NCBI GenBank assembly: GCA_005882055.1
Contig: VBGQ01000095.1
Location: 1 to 41,815, forward strand
Length of the DNA stretch: 41,815 nt
Source of the DNA: Chloroflexota bacterium
GTDB taxonomy: Bacteria > Chloroflexota > Limnocylindria > QHBO01
Reading direction: 5' to 3'
Shown here in pieces: positions 7,176 to 16,071 of this stretch. The notes under the pieces were generated by a model, which made no database searches, was not told where the DNA came from, and saw nothing but the letters and a program-made list of their open reading frames with translations. Position numbers and translations under genes: made by a program. The stretch's first letter is position 1. Each line of letters begins with the position of its first letter.

Positions 7176-7928
7176 ATGGCGATCCCGTCCGTCGACGAGC
7201 TGGGCGAGCGGCTCGGCATCGTCCTGCGAGATGGGGCGGCCATTGCCCAGGCGTTCGTCCATAGTTCCTACTTCAACGAAAACCCCACCCTGGTCGACGG
7301 GCACAACGAGCGTCTCGAGTTCCTTGGTGACGCCGTCATCAGCCTGGTCGTCAGCGGTCTGCTCTATGAGCGATTTCCCGACGAGGACGAAGGGTTCCTG
7401 ACCGCGCGCCGCGCCGCACTGGTGAACCGTCACGCCCTCGCCGCGGTGGCACTCGAGCTCGGGCTGGATCGATACCTTCTCCTGGGCCGCGGTGAAGCGG
7501 AGGCTGGCGGCGCGACGCGCCCCTCGCTGCTCGCCGCGACCTTCGAAGCGGTCGCGGGCGCGCTCTTCCTGTCGGAGGGAATGGAAGCCACGCGCATCTG
7601 GCTGCGTCGATTGTTCAACGCACGGCTGACCACTCCGGGGGAGGCGGCGCCGCCGAAATCGGCGAAGAGCCGGTTGCAGGAATGGACGCAGCACTATCGC
7701 CGCGCCAAGCCCTTCTACGAGCTGGTGAGCGCGATCGGGCCGCCGCACGAGCAGACCTTCACCGTGGCCGCCGTGCTCGAGGGCAGGCGCCTCTCCGTCG
7801 GCGAGGGGTCGAGCCGCCAGCGCGCGGAGGAGCAGGCCGCCGGCGCAGCGCTCGAGCTCCTCGCAGCTGGGACCGACGAGCCGGCGCTCGAGGGTGGCGG
7901 CGCCGAGGAGGCGCTGCGAATCTCGTGA
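7176..7928 (+). CDS. rnc: Ribonuclease III with one metal-ligand Asp replaced
   Basis: RNase III cleaves double-stranded RNA in rRNA precursors and structured mRNAs; it acts as a dimer with two Mg2+ ions per site. The 250 residues comprise the endonuclease domain (1 to about 150) and a C-terminal double-stranded RNA-binding domain (about 160-230: AKSRLQEWTQ through SRQRAEEQAAGAALELL). The signature NERLEFLGDAV supplies Glu45, Glu48 and Asp52. In the second motif, SLLAATFEA, the position matching E. coli Asp114 is Ala121, while Glu124 (E. coli Glu117) remains; the constant +7 offset supports the alignment. So one conserved metal ligand is missing. Start ATG at 7176; smc follows after 7 bp. Confidence 0.93.
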   Translation: MAIPSVDELGERLGIVLRDGAAIAQAFVHSSYFNENPTLVDGHNERLEFLGDAVISLVVSGLLYERFPDEDEGFLTARRAALVNRHALAAVALELGLDRYLLLGRGEAEAGGATRPSLLAATFEAVAGALFLSEGMEATRIWLRRLFNARLTTPGEAAPPKSAKSRLQEWTQHYRRAKPFYELVSAIGPPHEQTFTVAAVLEGRRLSVGEGSSRQRAEEQAAGAALELLAAGTDEPALEGGGAEEALRIS

Positions 7929-7935
7929 CCATCTG

Positions 7936-10900
7936 GTGAGTCGCCTCCGCGAGCTCCGCCTCCACGGCTTCAAGACCTTCGCCGAGCCGACCCGGTTCGT
8001 CTTCGATCGCGGGGTCAACGCCGTCATCGGCCCCAACGGCAGCGGCAAGTCGAACATGGCCGACGCCGTGCGCTGGGTGCTCGGAGAGCAGTCCAACCGC
8101 TCGCTCAGGACGCGCCGCGCCGATGACGTGATCTTCGCGGGTAGCCAGCAGCGCAAGCCGACGGGCCTCGCCGAGGTGGTGATGACCCTCGACAACGCCG
8201 ACGGCTGGCTCCCCATCGACTTCGCCGAGGTGACCATTGGGCGGCGCGCCTATCGGTCCGGCGAGCCTGAATACCTGGTGAACGGCGCCCGTGTTCGGCT
8301 GCGGGACGTGGTCGAGCTCCTGGCGGCGGGCCAGTTTGGCGCCAGCTCGCTGGTGATCGTGGGCCAGGGGACCGTCGACGCCGCGCTGTCGCTGCGGCCG
8401 GAAGAGCGGCGCCAGCTCTTCGAGGAGGCTGCAGGGGTCAAGAACCTGCAGGTCCGCAAGAATGAGTCGCTCGGCCGCCTCGTCCGCGCGGAGGAGAACC
8501 TCACGCGTGTCGCCGACCTGCTCGGCGAGCTGCGACCGCAGGTTCGACGCCTCGCGCTGCAGGCGGAGCACCAGCAGGAGCACGACTCGCTCGGACGTCG
8601 GGCTCGTGCACTGGTGCAGGAAGGGCATCGGCGTCGCGAGCGTGGCCTCCGGGAGGCACTGGGGGACGCCCGACGGCGCGAGGCCGCGGCGCTCCAGGCC
8701 GCCGAAACCCTGCGAGCCGAGCTCGCGGCGGGCGAGCAGGCTGTGGCAGAGGCCGAGGCTCGGTACTGGGAGGCGGAGCAGATGGCGCGCAGCGCAGCCG
8801 ACGCTCGCGAGGTGACGCGCGAGGCGGTCATCCGATTGGAGAGCCGCGGCGAAGCCCTCGAGGCTCGTGTGCGCGAGGGCGAGTCGCGGCTCGCAGCGGC
8901 GAGACACGAGCTCGCGTCGCTCCGGGCCGATGATGGGGAGGCCAGCGAACTGACGCGCGAGCCGTCGCTGGACGCGGCGCTTGAGACGGCCTCAGCGGCG
9001 GAAGGAAGCTGGCGCGCAGCTACCGACGCACTCGCTGAGGTCGACGCGGAGCTCATGGCTGCGGAGGAAGCGATGGCGGAGGCGCGAGCGGGGGATGCAG
9101 AACGGCTGGCAGCGGAAGCCCGGCGCCGCGAGACGATCGTGGATCTCGCCGCCAAACGGCAGCGGTTCGAGGGGGAGCTGGCCGCCGCTCGCGCGGGTCG
9201 GCAGGAGGCGGCGGAGGCCGTCGAGCTGGCCCGTGCAGACGCCACGCGGAGCGCGGCGGCGGCAGCGGAACGTGCCGGGGCGCTTGCCGTGGCCGCATCG
9301 GCGACCGATGCCGCTCGGAGCCACGCGGACGAAGCCCGGATGCGGGCCACCGCGATGGCGGAGCGGGTCGCGGCGGCGCAGGCGGAGCTGGATGCGCTGG
9401 TCGAACGGGCGGAACGCAGCGGGGCGATTGGCGAGCGGCTGGTGGCGTCCGGCTGGCGCTCGATGATCGACGTGGTGCGTGCGCCGGACGCCGCGTGGCC
9501 TGCCGTCGAGGCGGTCATCGGCGGCGAGCTGAGCGAGGCGCTGCTATGGCGCGACGCCGACCCCGGATCAGCCACCGCGGATGCCAGCGGCACCGTGCGC
9601 CTCCTCGACGGCCGACGACCACCGGACGCCGAGGAGCGCGACCGGGCATTGGCGGCGGTGGGTGCTCGTCGGACGCTCGCGGAATGGATTGGCGGCGACG
9701 AGACCCCCGGCATCTTCGCGCGCGTCGCGGTCGCGCCCGACCTCGGGGCGCTGCTCGCGGGGTGGCGGAGCCTGCCGGCCGGTTGGTCGGCCGTGACCGC
9801 GGAGGGTGACTTGGCCGACGGACGGGGCCTCGTGGCACTGCGCGGTCGTGCGGATCCAGCTGGCGGTGCGGCGGCGCGGCAGGTGGCGAGACGCCGACAG
9901 GTGAGCGAGGAGCTGGTTCAGCTCGAGCCGGACTACGCGAACGCGGCCGATGCCGCCGCGGCTGCGGTCGCGGCCGCCGCGGCTGCTGAGCGGCGCCGCG
10001 CCGCGCTGCTGCGTGACGCCGAAGCAGCGGACACCGAGGCTGCTCGGCTGGCCAGTCAGGCGGACGGGGTCGGACGGGATCTCGAACGACTGGACGCCGA
10101 CGTAGCCCGGCTGACAGCGTCCCTCGCCGAGCTCGGCGCGCTCGAAAGCCGGGGCGTCGCGGGCGACGAGCCATCCGCTTACGAGCCTGATCGCGGGCAC
10201 GAGGCGCGCGAGCTGCGCGTCGCGGAGGCCCGCATGAACCGCGAGATCGCCGCTGCGTCACATCGGGCTGCGCGGCAGGCATGGCAGGACGCTCGACAGC
10301 GCGCAGACGAGCTTGAAGGGGCGCTGGTCGGCGCCCGCCGCGGGCGAGCCGACCTGCTCGCGCGGCGCGAGTCGCTCGAGCGCGTCGTTGGCGAGAGCGA
10401 GGTCGCACTGACCTCTCTCGGGGCTGATCGCGAGACGTTGGAGGGCGAGCTCGCCGCGGCACGCGAGGGCGAGCGCACCGCCGACTCGGTGCGGACGGAT
10501 GCGGACCAAGAGCGCGAGCGGCTGCGTGCCGAGCTACTGACCCTCGAGCGCCAGCAGTCAGGAGCCAGCGGGCAGCTTTCGGAGCTCGATCGGGCGTACC
10601 AGGCGGCCACGCTGGACGTGACGCGCCACGATGACGCGCTGGCAGGGCTGGCGCGCGAGCGCGAGATCGCCCTGGAGGCGCTCAGCTGGGAGGCGGAGCC
10701 TTCGGGGCAGGACGGCGAACCTCTCGCTGCGCGCGCAACGCTTGAGTCCCCGGCAGTGGATCCCGACCTGGCCGCGGAGCTCGCGACACTCGACCGCGAT
10801 GCGCTGGACGCGGAGCTGCGCCGCATCCGGCGACTGCTGGGCCAGATCGGATCGGTCAACCCCTTCGCCGTCGAGGAGCACCGCGAGCAGGCCGCCCGCC

Positions 10901-11466
10901 TCGAGGATCTGTCCGCGCAGGAGAGCGATCTACGAGGCGCGATCGACGCCACCCGCGAGCTCATCGCTCGGCTCGACGGCGAGATCAACGAGCGCTTCGC
11001 GATCGCGTTCAAGGCGATCGGCTCGGCCTTCGACGAGTTTGCCCGCCTGCTCTTCGCCGGTGGGTCGGCATCGCTGGAAACCGTGGAGGACGAATCCGGC
11101 GAGGGCGTGGCTGGCATCGAGATCGTCGTGCGTCCTCCGGGCAAGCGACCCCAACGGTTGGCGATGCTGTCCGGCGGCGAACGTGCCTTGACCGGCGTCG
11201 CCCTGCTCTTCGCGATGCTCAGCGTGAACCCCGTCCCGTTCTGCATTCTCGACGAGGTCGACGCCGCCCTCGACGAGGCGAACATCGGACGCTTCGCTGC
11301 CGCCCTGCGCAAGCTCTCCGACACGATCGATTTCGTGGTCATCACGCACAACCGCGCCACGATCGAGGTGGCCGACACGATCTACGGAGTGACCATGACC
11401 GATGCCGCGGTCTCCAGAGTCGTCTCCCTGCGCTTTGCGGACCTCCCGGTGGAAGCCAACGCCTGA
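7936..11466 (+). CDS. smc: Chromosome segregation protein SMC
   Basis: SMC is the ATPase of bacterial condensin and, with ScpA and ScpB, organises and segregates the chromosome. From the GTG at 7936 (SRLRELRLHGFKTFAEPT) the protein has 1176 residues. The head's Walker A GPNGSGKS is at about residue 32; long Ala/Glu/Arg-rich coiled coils flank a hinge at roughly 500-620; the C-terminal head half has the signature LSGGERALTGVAL near 1079 and Walker B CILDEVDAALDEAN near 1106. It starts 7 bp after rnc and ends in a TGATG overlap with ftsY, the familiar rnc-smc-ftsY order. Confidence 0.96.
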   Translation: MSRLRELRLHGFKTFAEPTRFVFDRGVNAVIGPNGSGKSNMADAVRWVLGEQSNRSLRTRRADDVIFAGSQQRKPTGLAEVVMTLDNADGWLPIDFAEVTIGRRAYRSGEPEYLVNGARVRLRDVVELLAAGQFGASSLVIVGQGTVDAALSLRPEERRQLFEEAAGVKNLQVRKNESLGRLVRAEENLTRVADLLGELRPQVRRLALQAEHQQEHDSLGRRARALVQEGHRRRERGLREALGDARRREAAALQAAETLRAELAAGEQAVAEAEARYWEAEQMARSAADAREVTREAVIRLESRGEALEARVREGESRLAAARHELASLRADDGEASELTREPSLDAALETASAAEGSWRAATDALAEVDAELMAAEEAMAEARAGDAERLAAEARRRETIVDLAAKRQRFEGELAAARAGRQEAAEAVELARADATRSAAAAAERAGALAVAASATDAARSHADEARMRATAMAERVAAAQAELDALVERAERSGAIGERLVASGWRSMIDVVRAPDAAWPAVEAVIGGELSEALLWRDADPGSATADASGTVRLLDGRRPPDAEERDRALAAVGARRTLAEWIGGDETPGIFARVAVAPDLGALLAGWRSLPAGWSAVTAEGDLADGRGLVALRGRADPAGGAAARQVARRRQVSEELVQLEPDYANAADAAAAAVAAAAAAERRRAALLRDAEAADTEAARLASQADGVGRDLERLDADVARLTASLAELGALESRGVAGDEPSAYEPDRGHEARELRVAEARMNREIAAASHRAARQAWQDARQRADELEGALVGARRGRADLLARRESLERVVGESEVALTSLGADRETLEGELAAAREGERTADSVRTDADQERERLRAELLTLERQQSGASGQLSELDRAYQAATLDVTRHDDALAGLAREREIALEALSWEAEPSGQDGEPLAARATLESPAVDPDLAAELATLDRDALDAELRRIRRLLGQIGSVNPFAVEEHREQAARLEDLSAQESDLRGAIDATRELIARLDGEINERFAIAFKAIGSAFDEFARLLFAGGSASLETVEDESGEGVAGIEIVVRPPGKRPQRLAMLSGGERALTGVALLFAMLSVNPVPFCILDEVDAALDEANIGRFAAALRKLSDTIDFVVITHNRATIEVADTIYGVTMTDAAVSRVVSLRFADLPVEANA

Positions 11467-12378
11467 TGTTCGGCCGCCGCCGCGAACGGCCTGGTGCCAC
11501 CGAGCCCGCCTCGGCGGCCGCTGAAGCTGGTCCTCCTGCAACCATGCCGCGGCCGGATCGGCCGGCACGGGGGATTGGCGGCCTGGGCCTGCGCGCTCGG
11601 CCATCCGGCCTGGGGGAGCGGCTCCGCAGCATCTTCGGTGCCGGGACACCCGCGAGCGCAGCCACTTGGGAGGAGATCGAGGAGGCGCTCATCGCCGCGG
11701 ACGTTCAACGAGGTTCGTGATCGCCTGGCGCGAGCAGGGTCCGGGACGTTCGAGCTCGGACCAGCGCCAGCGGTGCTTCTCTTCGTGGGCGTCAACGGCA
11801 GCGGCAAGACGACCACCATCGCCAAGCTCGCGGGACGCCTCCAGCGTGAGGGCCGCAGCATTGCGCTCGCGGCAGCCGATACGTTCCGGGCGGCAGCCAT
11901 CGAGCAGCTGCGGATCTGGGGCGAGCAGCTGGGGTTGCCGGTCATCGCCCAGCGTGCGGGCGCCGATCCAGGAGCCGTCGCCTTCGACGCGGTGGCAGCG
12001 GCCGAATCGCGAGGGCTCGACGTGGTCCTGATCGATACTGCTGGCCGCCTCCAGAACAAGAGCCAGCTGATGGCCGAGCTGGGCAAGATCCGGCGGGTCG
12101 TGGAGCGGCGGCTGCCCGGGCAGCCACGGCACGTCCTGCTGGTGCTCGACGCCACGACCGGGCAGAACGGCCTTGCGCAGGCCGAGTCGTTCAGCCGCGA
12201 GGCGAGGGTGACCGGCATTATCCTCACCAAGCTGGACGGAACGGCCAAGGGCGGCATCGCAGTCGCCATCGCCGACAGCCTGCGGCTGCCGATCGTCTTC
12301 GTCGGGGTCGGGGAGGGGATCGAGGATCTCGCACCCTTCGACCTGGACGCCTACGTGGAGTGGCTGCTGGCGGCCTGA
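11466..12378 (+). CDS. ftsY: SRP receptor FtsY, reading frame disrupted
   Basis: FtsY is the membrane-associated receptor GTPase for the signal recognition particle and pairs with Ffh. The first part, in one frame from ATG 11466, reads to WEEIEEALIAADV (end of helix N1 of the N domain) and hits a stop at 11718-11720. The rest of the protein continues in the +1 frame from about 11707: NEVRDRLARAG, then a complete G domain with GVNGSGKTTTIAKLA, DTFRAAAIEQL, DTAGRLQNK, LTKLDGTAKGG and a normal C-terminus at 12378. Compared with the family, about 30 residues of the N domain between ADV and the G domain are absent, so this is a deletion plus frame loss rather than a simple indel. Since FtsY is normally essential, assembly error is likely; a real lesion cannot be excluded. 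Confidence 0.85.
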
Positions 12379-12385
12379 CCCACCG

Positions 12386-12414
12386 TTGCCGCTCCCCGGG
12401 GCTGGTAGTAGGAT
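12386..12414 (+). promoter_or_regulatory. Promoter for ffh
   Basis: TTGCCG (12386-12391) and TAGGAT (12409-12414) are spaced by 17 bp, one of the best SigA-type promoters in the window. It lies in the ftsY-ffh gap, giving ffh and the genes after it their own start point near 12421, about 75 nt upstream of the ATG. Confidence 0.6.
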
Positions 12415-12495
12415 GGGCAGCCGTTTCGCGCCGGAGGGGCCTGAAGGCTGCCGGCGCGCCTGGCGCCATTGCGAGCGTCCCTAGCGAGCGAGCCA

Positions 12496-13833
12496 ATGTT
12501 CGAATCCCTGAGCGCCCGGCTGCAGGGCGTGGTCGACCGCCTGCGCGGAAAAGCGAAGATCGCCGAGGCCGACCTCGACGTCGCGCTGCGCGAGATCCGT
12601 CTCGCCCTGCTCGAGGCGGACGTGAACTTCCGTGTCGTCAAGGAATTCGTGGCCCGCGTACGCGAGCGCGCCCTCGGCGCCGACCTCCTCACCGGCCTGA
12701 ACCCCGGCCAACAGGTCGTCAAGATCGTGCACGACGAGCTGGTCTCCACCCTTGGTGGCGAGCGCCGGCAGCTCGCGCTCGCCGGACGCCCATCGGTCCT
12801 CATGTTGGTGGGACTGCAGGGGTCCGGAAAGACCACGACCGTCGCCAAGCTGGGAGTCCGCCTGCGCAAGGAGGGAAAGCGACCGCTGTTGGTCGCCGCC
12901 GACGTCTATCGGCCCGCGGCTGTCGACCAGCTCGTCCAGCTGGGTGACCAGATCGGGGTCGAGGTGCATTCGCGCTCGGTGGGCACCCCGGCACTCGAAG
13001 TCGCGCGATCTGGGTTGGAAGCCGCCCGACAGCGCAACAAGGATCTGGTCATCCTCGACACGGCCGGTCGCCTTCACGTGGACGACGCCATGATGGACGA
13101 GCTGGTCCGGATCGCGGGTGCGGTCACGCCCGCGGAGACACTGCTCGTCGTGGACGCCATGACCGGCCAGGAAGCCGTCCGCGTCGCTGAGGCGTTCCAC
13201 GCTCGCCTGCCGCTGACGGGGTTGGTGCTGACCAAGATGGATGGGGACGCGAGGGGCGGGGCCGCCCTCTCGATCCGCAGCGTGACCGGCATCCCTATCG
13301 TGTACCTCGGCACCGGCGAGCGGCCCGACGGTCTCGAGGCGTTCCATCCGGACCGGTTGGCGCAGCGCATCCTGGGGATGGGCGACGTGCTCTCGCTGGT
13401 GGAGCGGGTGCAGGAGAACGTCGACCGCGAGGAGGCCGAGCGCGTTGCGCAGCGCATGATGGATGCGCGCTTCAGCCTCGAGGACTTCCGCGGTCAGCTG
13501 CAGCAGATCAAGAAGCTTGGACCGATTGGGCAGCTGGTCCAGATGATCCCCGGCGCGGGCCAGATGGCCGGCGCGGCGCAGGAGGCGGTGGACAACGGGC
13601 AGCTGCGACGCCTCGAGGCGATCATCGACTCGATGACGATCGAGGAGCGGCGCCACCCGGAGCTGATCAAGGCCAGCAGGCGCCGCCGCATCGCCACCGG
13701 CAGCGGCACCTCGACCGCTGACGTGAACCGGCTCCTCAAGCAGTTCGAGGAGATGCAGCGGCTCATGCGCTCGCTCGGCGGTGGACGTCTGCCGGCGGGG
13801 AACGCCCTCCGCGGCCTGCTCGGCGGACGCTAA
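12496..13833 (+). CDS. ffh: Signal recognition particle protein Ffh
   Basis: Ffh is the GTPase and signal-sequence-binding subunit of the signal recognition particle; with 4.5S RNA it delivers nascent membrane proteins to FtsY. The 446 residues from ATG 12496 (MFESLSARLQGVVDRLRG) contain the N domain with LLEADVNFRVVKEF, the G domain with GLQGSGKTTTVAKL, DVYRPAAVDQL, DTAGRLHVDD and LTKMDGDARGG, and the C-terminal M domain with DFRGQLQQIKKLGPIGQLVQMIPG and an Arg-rich RNA-binding helix near SRRRRIATGSGTS. It is complete, unlike its partner ftsY just upstream. No SRP RNA gene is visible nearby. Confidence 0.96.
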   Translation: MFESLSARLQGVVDRLRGKAKIAEADLDVALREIRLALLEADVNFRVVKEFVARVRERALGADLLTGLNPGQQVVKIVHDELVSTLGGERRQLALAGRPSVLMLVGLQGSGKTTTVAKLGVRLRKEGKRPLLVAADVYRPAAVDQLVQLGDQIGVEVHSRSVGTPALEVARSGLEAARQRNKDLVILDTAGRLHVDDAMMDELVRIAGAVTPAETLLVVDAMTGQEAVRVAEAFHARLPLTGLVLTKMDGDARGGAALSIRSVTGIPIVYLGTGERPDGLEAFHPDRLAQRILGMGDVLSLVERVQENVDREEAERVAQRMMDARFSLEDFRGQLQQIKKLGPIGQLVQMIPGAGQMAGAAQEAVDNGQLRRLEAIIDSMTIEERRHPELIKASRRRRIATGSGTSTADVNRLLKQFEEMQRLMRSLGGGRLPAGNALRGLLGGR

Positions 13834-13839
13834 GCGCAC

Positions 13840-15327
13840 ATGCAGCGGCTGGTCATCGCGGCGACCACGCTGCTGGCGCTCGTCGGCGCCCTCGTGGTGG
13901 TCGCCTATCTCCTCATCTTCGGGGCGGCGACCGACCGCGCGTCCGCGATGGCCCCGGCGCGATCCCTGGCGTATGCCTCGGTGTATCTCACGCCCTCGAC
14001 CGGGCAGCAGATGCGCCTCGCGGATCTGCTCTCCAAGCTGCCCGGCTTCTCGGATCGAACCGCCCTGGGTGACAAGATCGACGAGCTGGCGCAGCGCTTC
14101 CTGGGCGACGCGGGCCTGGATTACCGGGCTGACGTCAAGCCCTGGATCGGCGACGAGGTCGCCCTGGCGGTCGTCGCCGAGGGAACCGGCGCGGGAGCTA
14201 CGAACGGCACCCTGGTGATCGCCGCGGTGCGCGACGAGGCCGGCGCGCGCGCGGCCATCGGACGCATCGTCGCCAAGGCGAAGGGGACGACGACCAGCCA
14301 GGACTACAACGGGGTGGCGGTTACGGCTGCCCGCGGCTCGGCAGGTGAGGCGGGGTCATTCGCCATCCTGCAGGGCATGCTGCTGGCCGCCTCTGACGAT
14401 GCCACCTTGCACGCGGCGATCGATGCCGCGCAGGGTCGCGCCACCTCGCTGGCCGGTTCCGATGCGTTCCGGCACGCAACCCAGGCGCTTCCCACGGATC
14501 GCCTCGCGCTGGCGTACCTCGACATCAGCGGCGTGGCGTCCCTCGGGGGGCAGGCGGCCCTCGCCTCGGGATATCACGGTGCCGCATTGGCTCTGGTCGC
14601 CCGCTCGGACGGTCTCGTGGTGACCGGCCGCGCGCCGTTCGACGCCACCGCTGCCGACGCGTCGGCGCGCGCCAACTTCGCACTCGGCAGCGAGCCCGCC
14701 GGCCTCCCTGACTTCATGCCCGCCTCGACCCACGCGGAGGTCGTCTTCTTCGGGGCGCGGCAGACCTTCGATGCGGTCGTCGCTCGGCTTGGCAGCGTGC
14801 CGGGCGGTGACCAGGCGGAGCAGACACTCACCCAGCTCCGCGCGCTGGCCGCATTGGGTCTTGGCATCGACCTCGATCGCGACCTGCTGCCACTCTTCGA
14901 TCGCGAGGCGGCGGCGGCGATCCAGGAGTTCGGCGGCAGTGTGGTGCGTGGCCAGGTCCTGGTGCGGCCCAGCAGCAGCGCGGCAGGCGTGGAGGCGCTC
15001 GTGCGTATCACCGAGGCGCTCAAGGGACGAGGCTCGGAGGTCTCGGAGACACAGGTTGCCGGGAGCACCGTGACGACCATCGGCGTACCGCAGGTGGGTC
15101 GCGTGGCGTGGGCGTCGCTGGACGGCGTGATCGTCCTGGGCCTGTCGGCGGACCGAGGAGGCAACGAGATCTACCTCGATTGGGCGGGCGTGCTGCCATG
15201 GCTCGAGGGCATGATCCAGCTACCCAGTGACGCACGCGATATCCTCACCCATGTCGGCGCCGCGGCCGTTGCGATCGCGACCCACGAGAACGAGATCCAG
15301 ATTCACGCGACGGTGACGGTCCATTAG
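13840..15327 (+). CDS. DUF3352 family membrane-anchored protein
   Basis: The 495-residue product has one N-terminal hydrophobic segment (about residues 5-27, LVIAATTLLALVGALVVVAY) that should be an uncleaved anchor or signal, followed by a large Ala/Gly-rich domain of repeated alpha/beta character. Phrases such as LAYASVYLTPSTGQQ, FSDRTALGDKIDELAQRFL, DVKPWIGDEVALAVV and DYNGVAVTAA match what I know of DUF3352, a family common in Chloroflexota and of unknown function. It starts 6 bp after ffh and precedes rpsP by 36 bp, so it is transcribed within this operon. Family assignment is by memory; no catalytic motif is apparent. Confidence 0.7.
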   Translation: MQRLVIAATTLLALVGALVVVAYLLIFGAATDRASAMAPARSLAYASVYLTPSTGQQMRLADLLSKLPGFSDRTALGDKIDELAQRFLGDAGLDYRADVKPWIGDEVALAVVAEGTGAGATNGTLVIAAVRDEAGARAAIGRIVAKAKGTTTSQDYNGVAVTAARGSAGEAGSFAILQGMLLAASDDATLHAAIDAAQGRATSLAGSDAFRHATQALPTDRLALAYLDISGVASLGGQAALASGYHGAALALVARSDGLVVTGRAPFDATAADASARANFALGSEPAGLPDFMPASTHAEVVFFGARQTFDAVVARLGSVPGGDQAEQTLTQLRALAALGLGIDLDRDLLPLFDREAAAAIQEFGGSVVRGQVLVRPSSSAAGVEALVRITEALKGRGSEVSETQVAGSTVTTIGVPQVGRVAWASLDGVIVLGLSADRGGNEIYLDWAGVLPWLEGMIQLPSDARDILTHVGAAAVAIATHENEIQIHATVTVH

Positions 15328-15363
15328 GCCGCCCGCGCCCACGCTGAGGAAGGCAGGCAAAGT

Positions 15364-15834
15364 TTGGCAGTTCGAATCAGGTTGTCCCGGGTAGGGGCCA
15401 CCAAGCGACCCGCGTACCGGGTGGTGGCCATCGAAGGCCGCAAGCCACGGGATGGCCGGTCGCTCGAGATCCTGGGCTTCTACGATCCATTGACCGATCC
15501 CGCGACGGTGAAGATCGAGACGGACCGGGTCCGGGCGTGGATCGGGAAGGGGGCACAGCCTTCGGACACCGTCGTGCGCCTCCTGCGCCAGGTGGGCCTG
15601 GATGCGAAGGGTGAGGCCTCCGAGGAGGCCGCGAAACCGCGAGCCCGAAAGACGCCGGCCAAGGCGACGGCACGCCCGGCACCGAGCGCCCGCGCGAAGG
15701 CAACCGCCAAAGCCGGATCGAAGGTCGCGGCCGAGGAAGCGACAGGCACCGCGGAAGCCGAGGCTGAGCCCGCCGCTGCACCCGAGGCGAGCGCAGACGG
15801 CGATAGCGATGGCGACGGCGAGGCATCGGCGTGA
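15364..15834 (+). CDS. rpsP: 30S ribosomal protein bS16 with long charged tail
   Basis: bS16 is needed for 30S assembly. The first 80 residues (AVRIRLSRVGATKRPAYRVVAIEGRK, LEILGFYDPLT, WIGKGAQPSDTVVRLL) are a standard S16. The protein then continues for about 75 residues: first a Lys/Arg/Ala/Pro-rich stretch, then an Ala/Glu/Asp-rich acidic end. S16 is normally 80-90 residues, so the tail nearly doubles it; similar low-complexity tails occur in some high-GC lineages. The start is TTG at 15364, preceded by purine-rich GGAAGGCAGG. The stop overlaps the khpA GTG start (GTGA). Confidence 0.94.
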   Translation: MAVRIRLSRVGATKRPAYRVVAIEGRKPRDGRSLEILGFYDPLTDPATVKIETDRVRAWIGKGAQPSDTVVRLLRQVGLDAKGEASEEAAKPRARKTPAKATARPAPSARAKATAKAGSKVAAEEATGTAEAEAEPAAAPEASADGDSDGDGEASA

Positions 15835-16067
15835 AGGAGTTCCTCGACTACGTCGCTCGGTCGCTCGTCGACAACCCGGATGGAGTGGCGGTCACGGTGG
15901 AGGAGCGCGACGACGAGGTCGAGCTGACGCTCGCCGTGGATGAGGCGGACATGGGCCGCGTCATCGGTCGAGACGGCCGCATCGCGAACGCCATCCGAAG
16001 CCTCTTGCGCGTGATGGGCACCCGCCAGGGCGTGCACGTCGAGCTGGAGATCGTGCCCAACGACTGA
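15831..16067 (+). CDS. khpA: KH-domain RNA-binding protein KhpA
   Basis: KhpA is a small RNA-binding protein with a single KH domain; in Gram-positive bacteria it partners with KhpB (Jag/EloR) and affects cell elongation and RNA metabolism. The 78 residues start MKEFLDYVARSLVDNP and contain the GxxG-type loop in VIGRDGRIANAIRSLL, then the C-terminal beta strand HVELEIV. Position between rpsP and rimM is the conserved location. It starts with GTG overlapping the rpsP stop, and rimM begins 4 bp after it. Confidence 0.93.
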   Translation: MKEFLDYVARSLVDNPDGVAVTVEERDDEVELTLAVDEADMGRVIGRDGRIANAIRSLLRVMGTRQGVHVELEIVPND

Positions 16068-16071
16068 GCGG

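Noticed and set aside
11700..11720. Programmed +1 ribosomal frameshift in ftsY
   Set aside because: A shift would join the frames but not restore the missing N-domain residues, and there is no recognisable slippery site. The same reasoning applies to infB.
12379..12495. Signal recognition particle RNA gene between ftsY and ffh
   Set aside because: The gap holds a promoter, but I see no GGAA tetraloop with the conserved asymmetric loops of SRP RNA.
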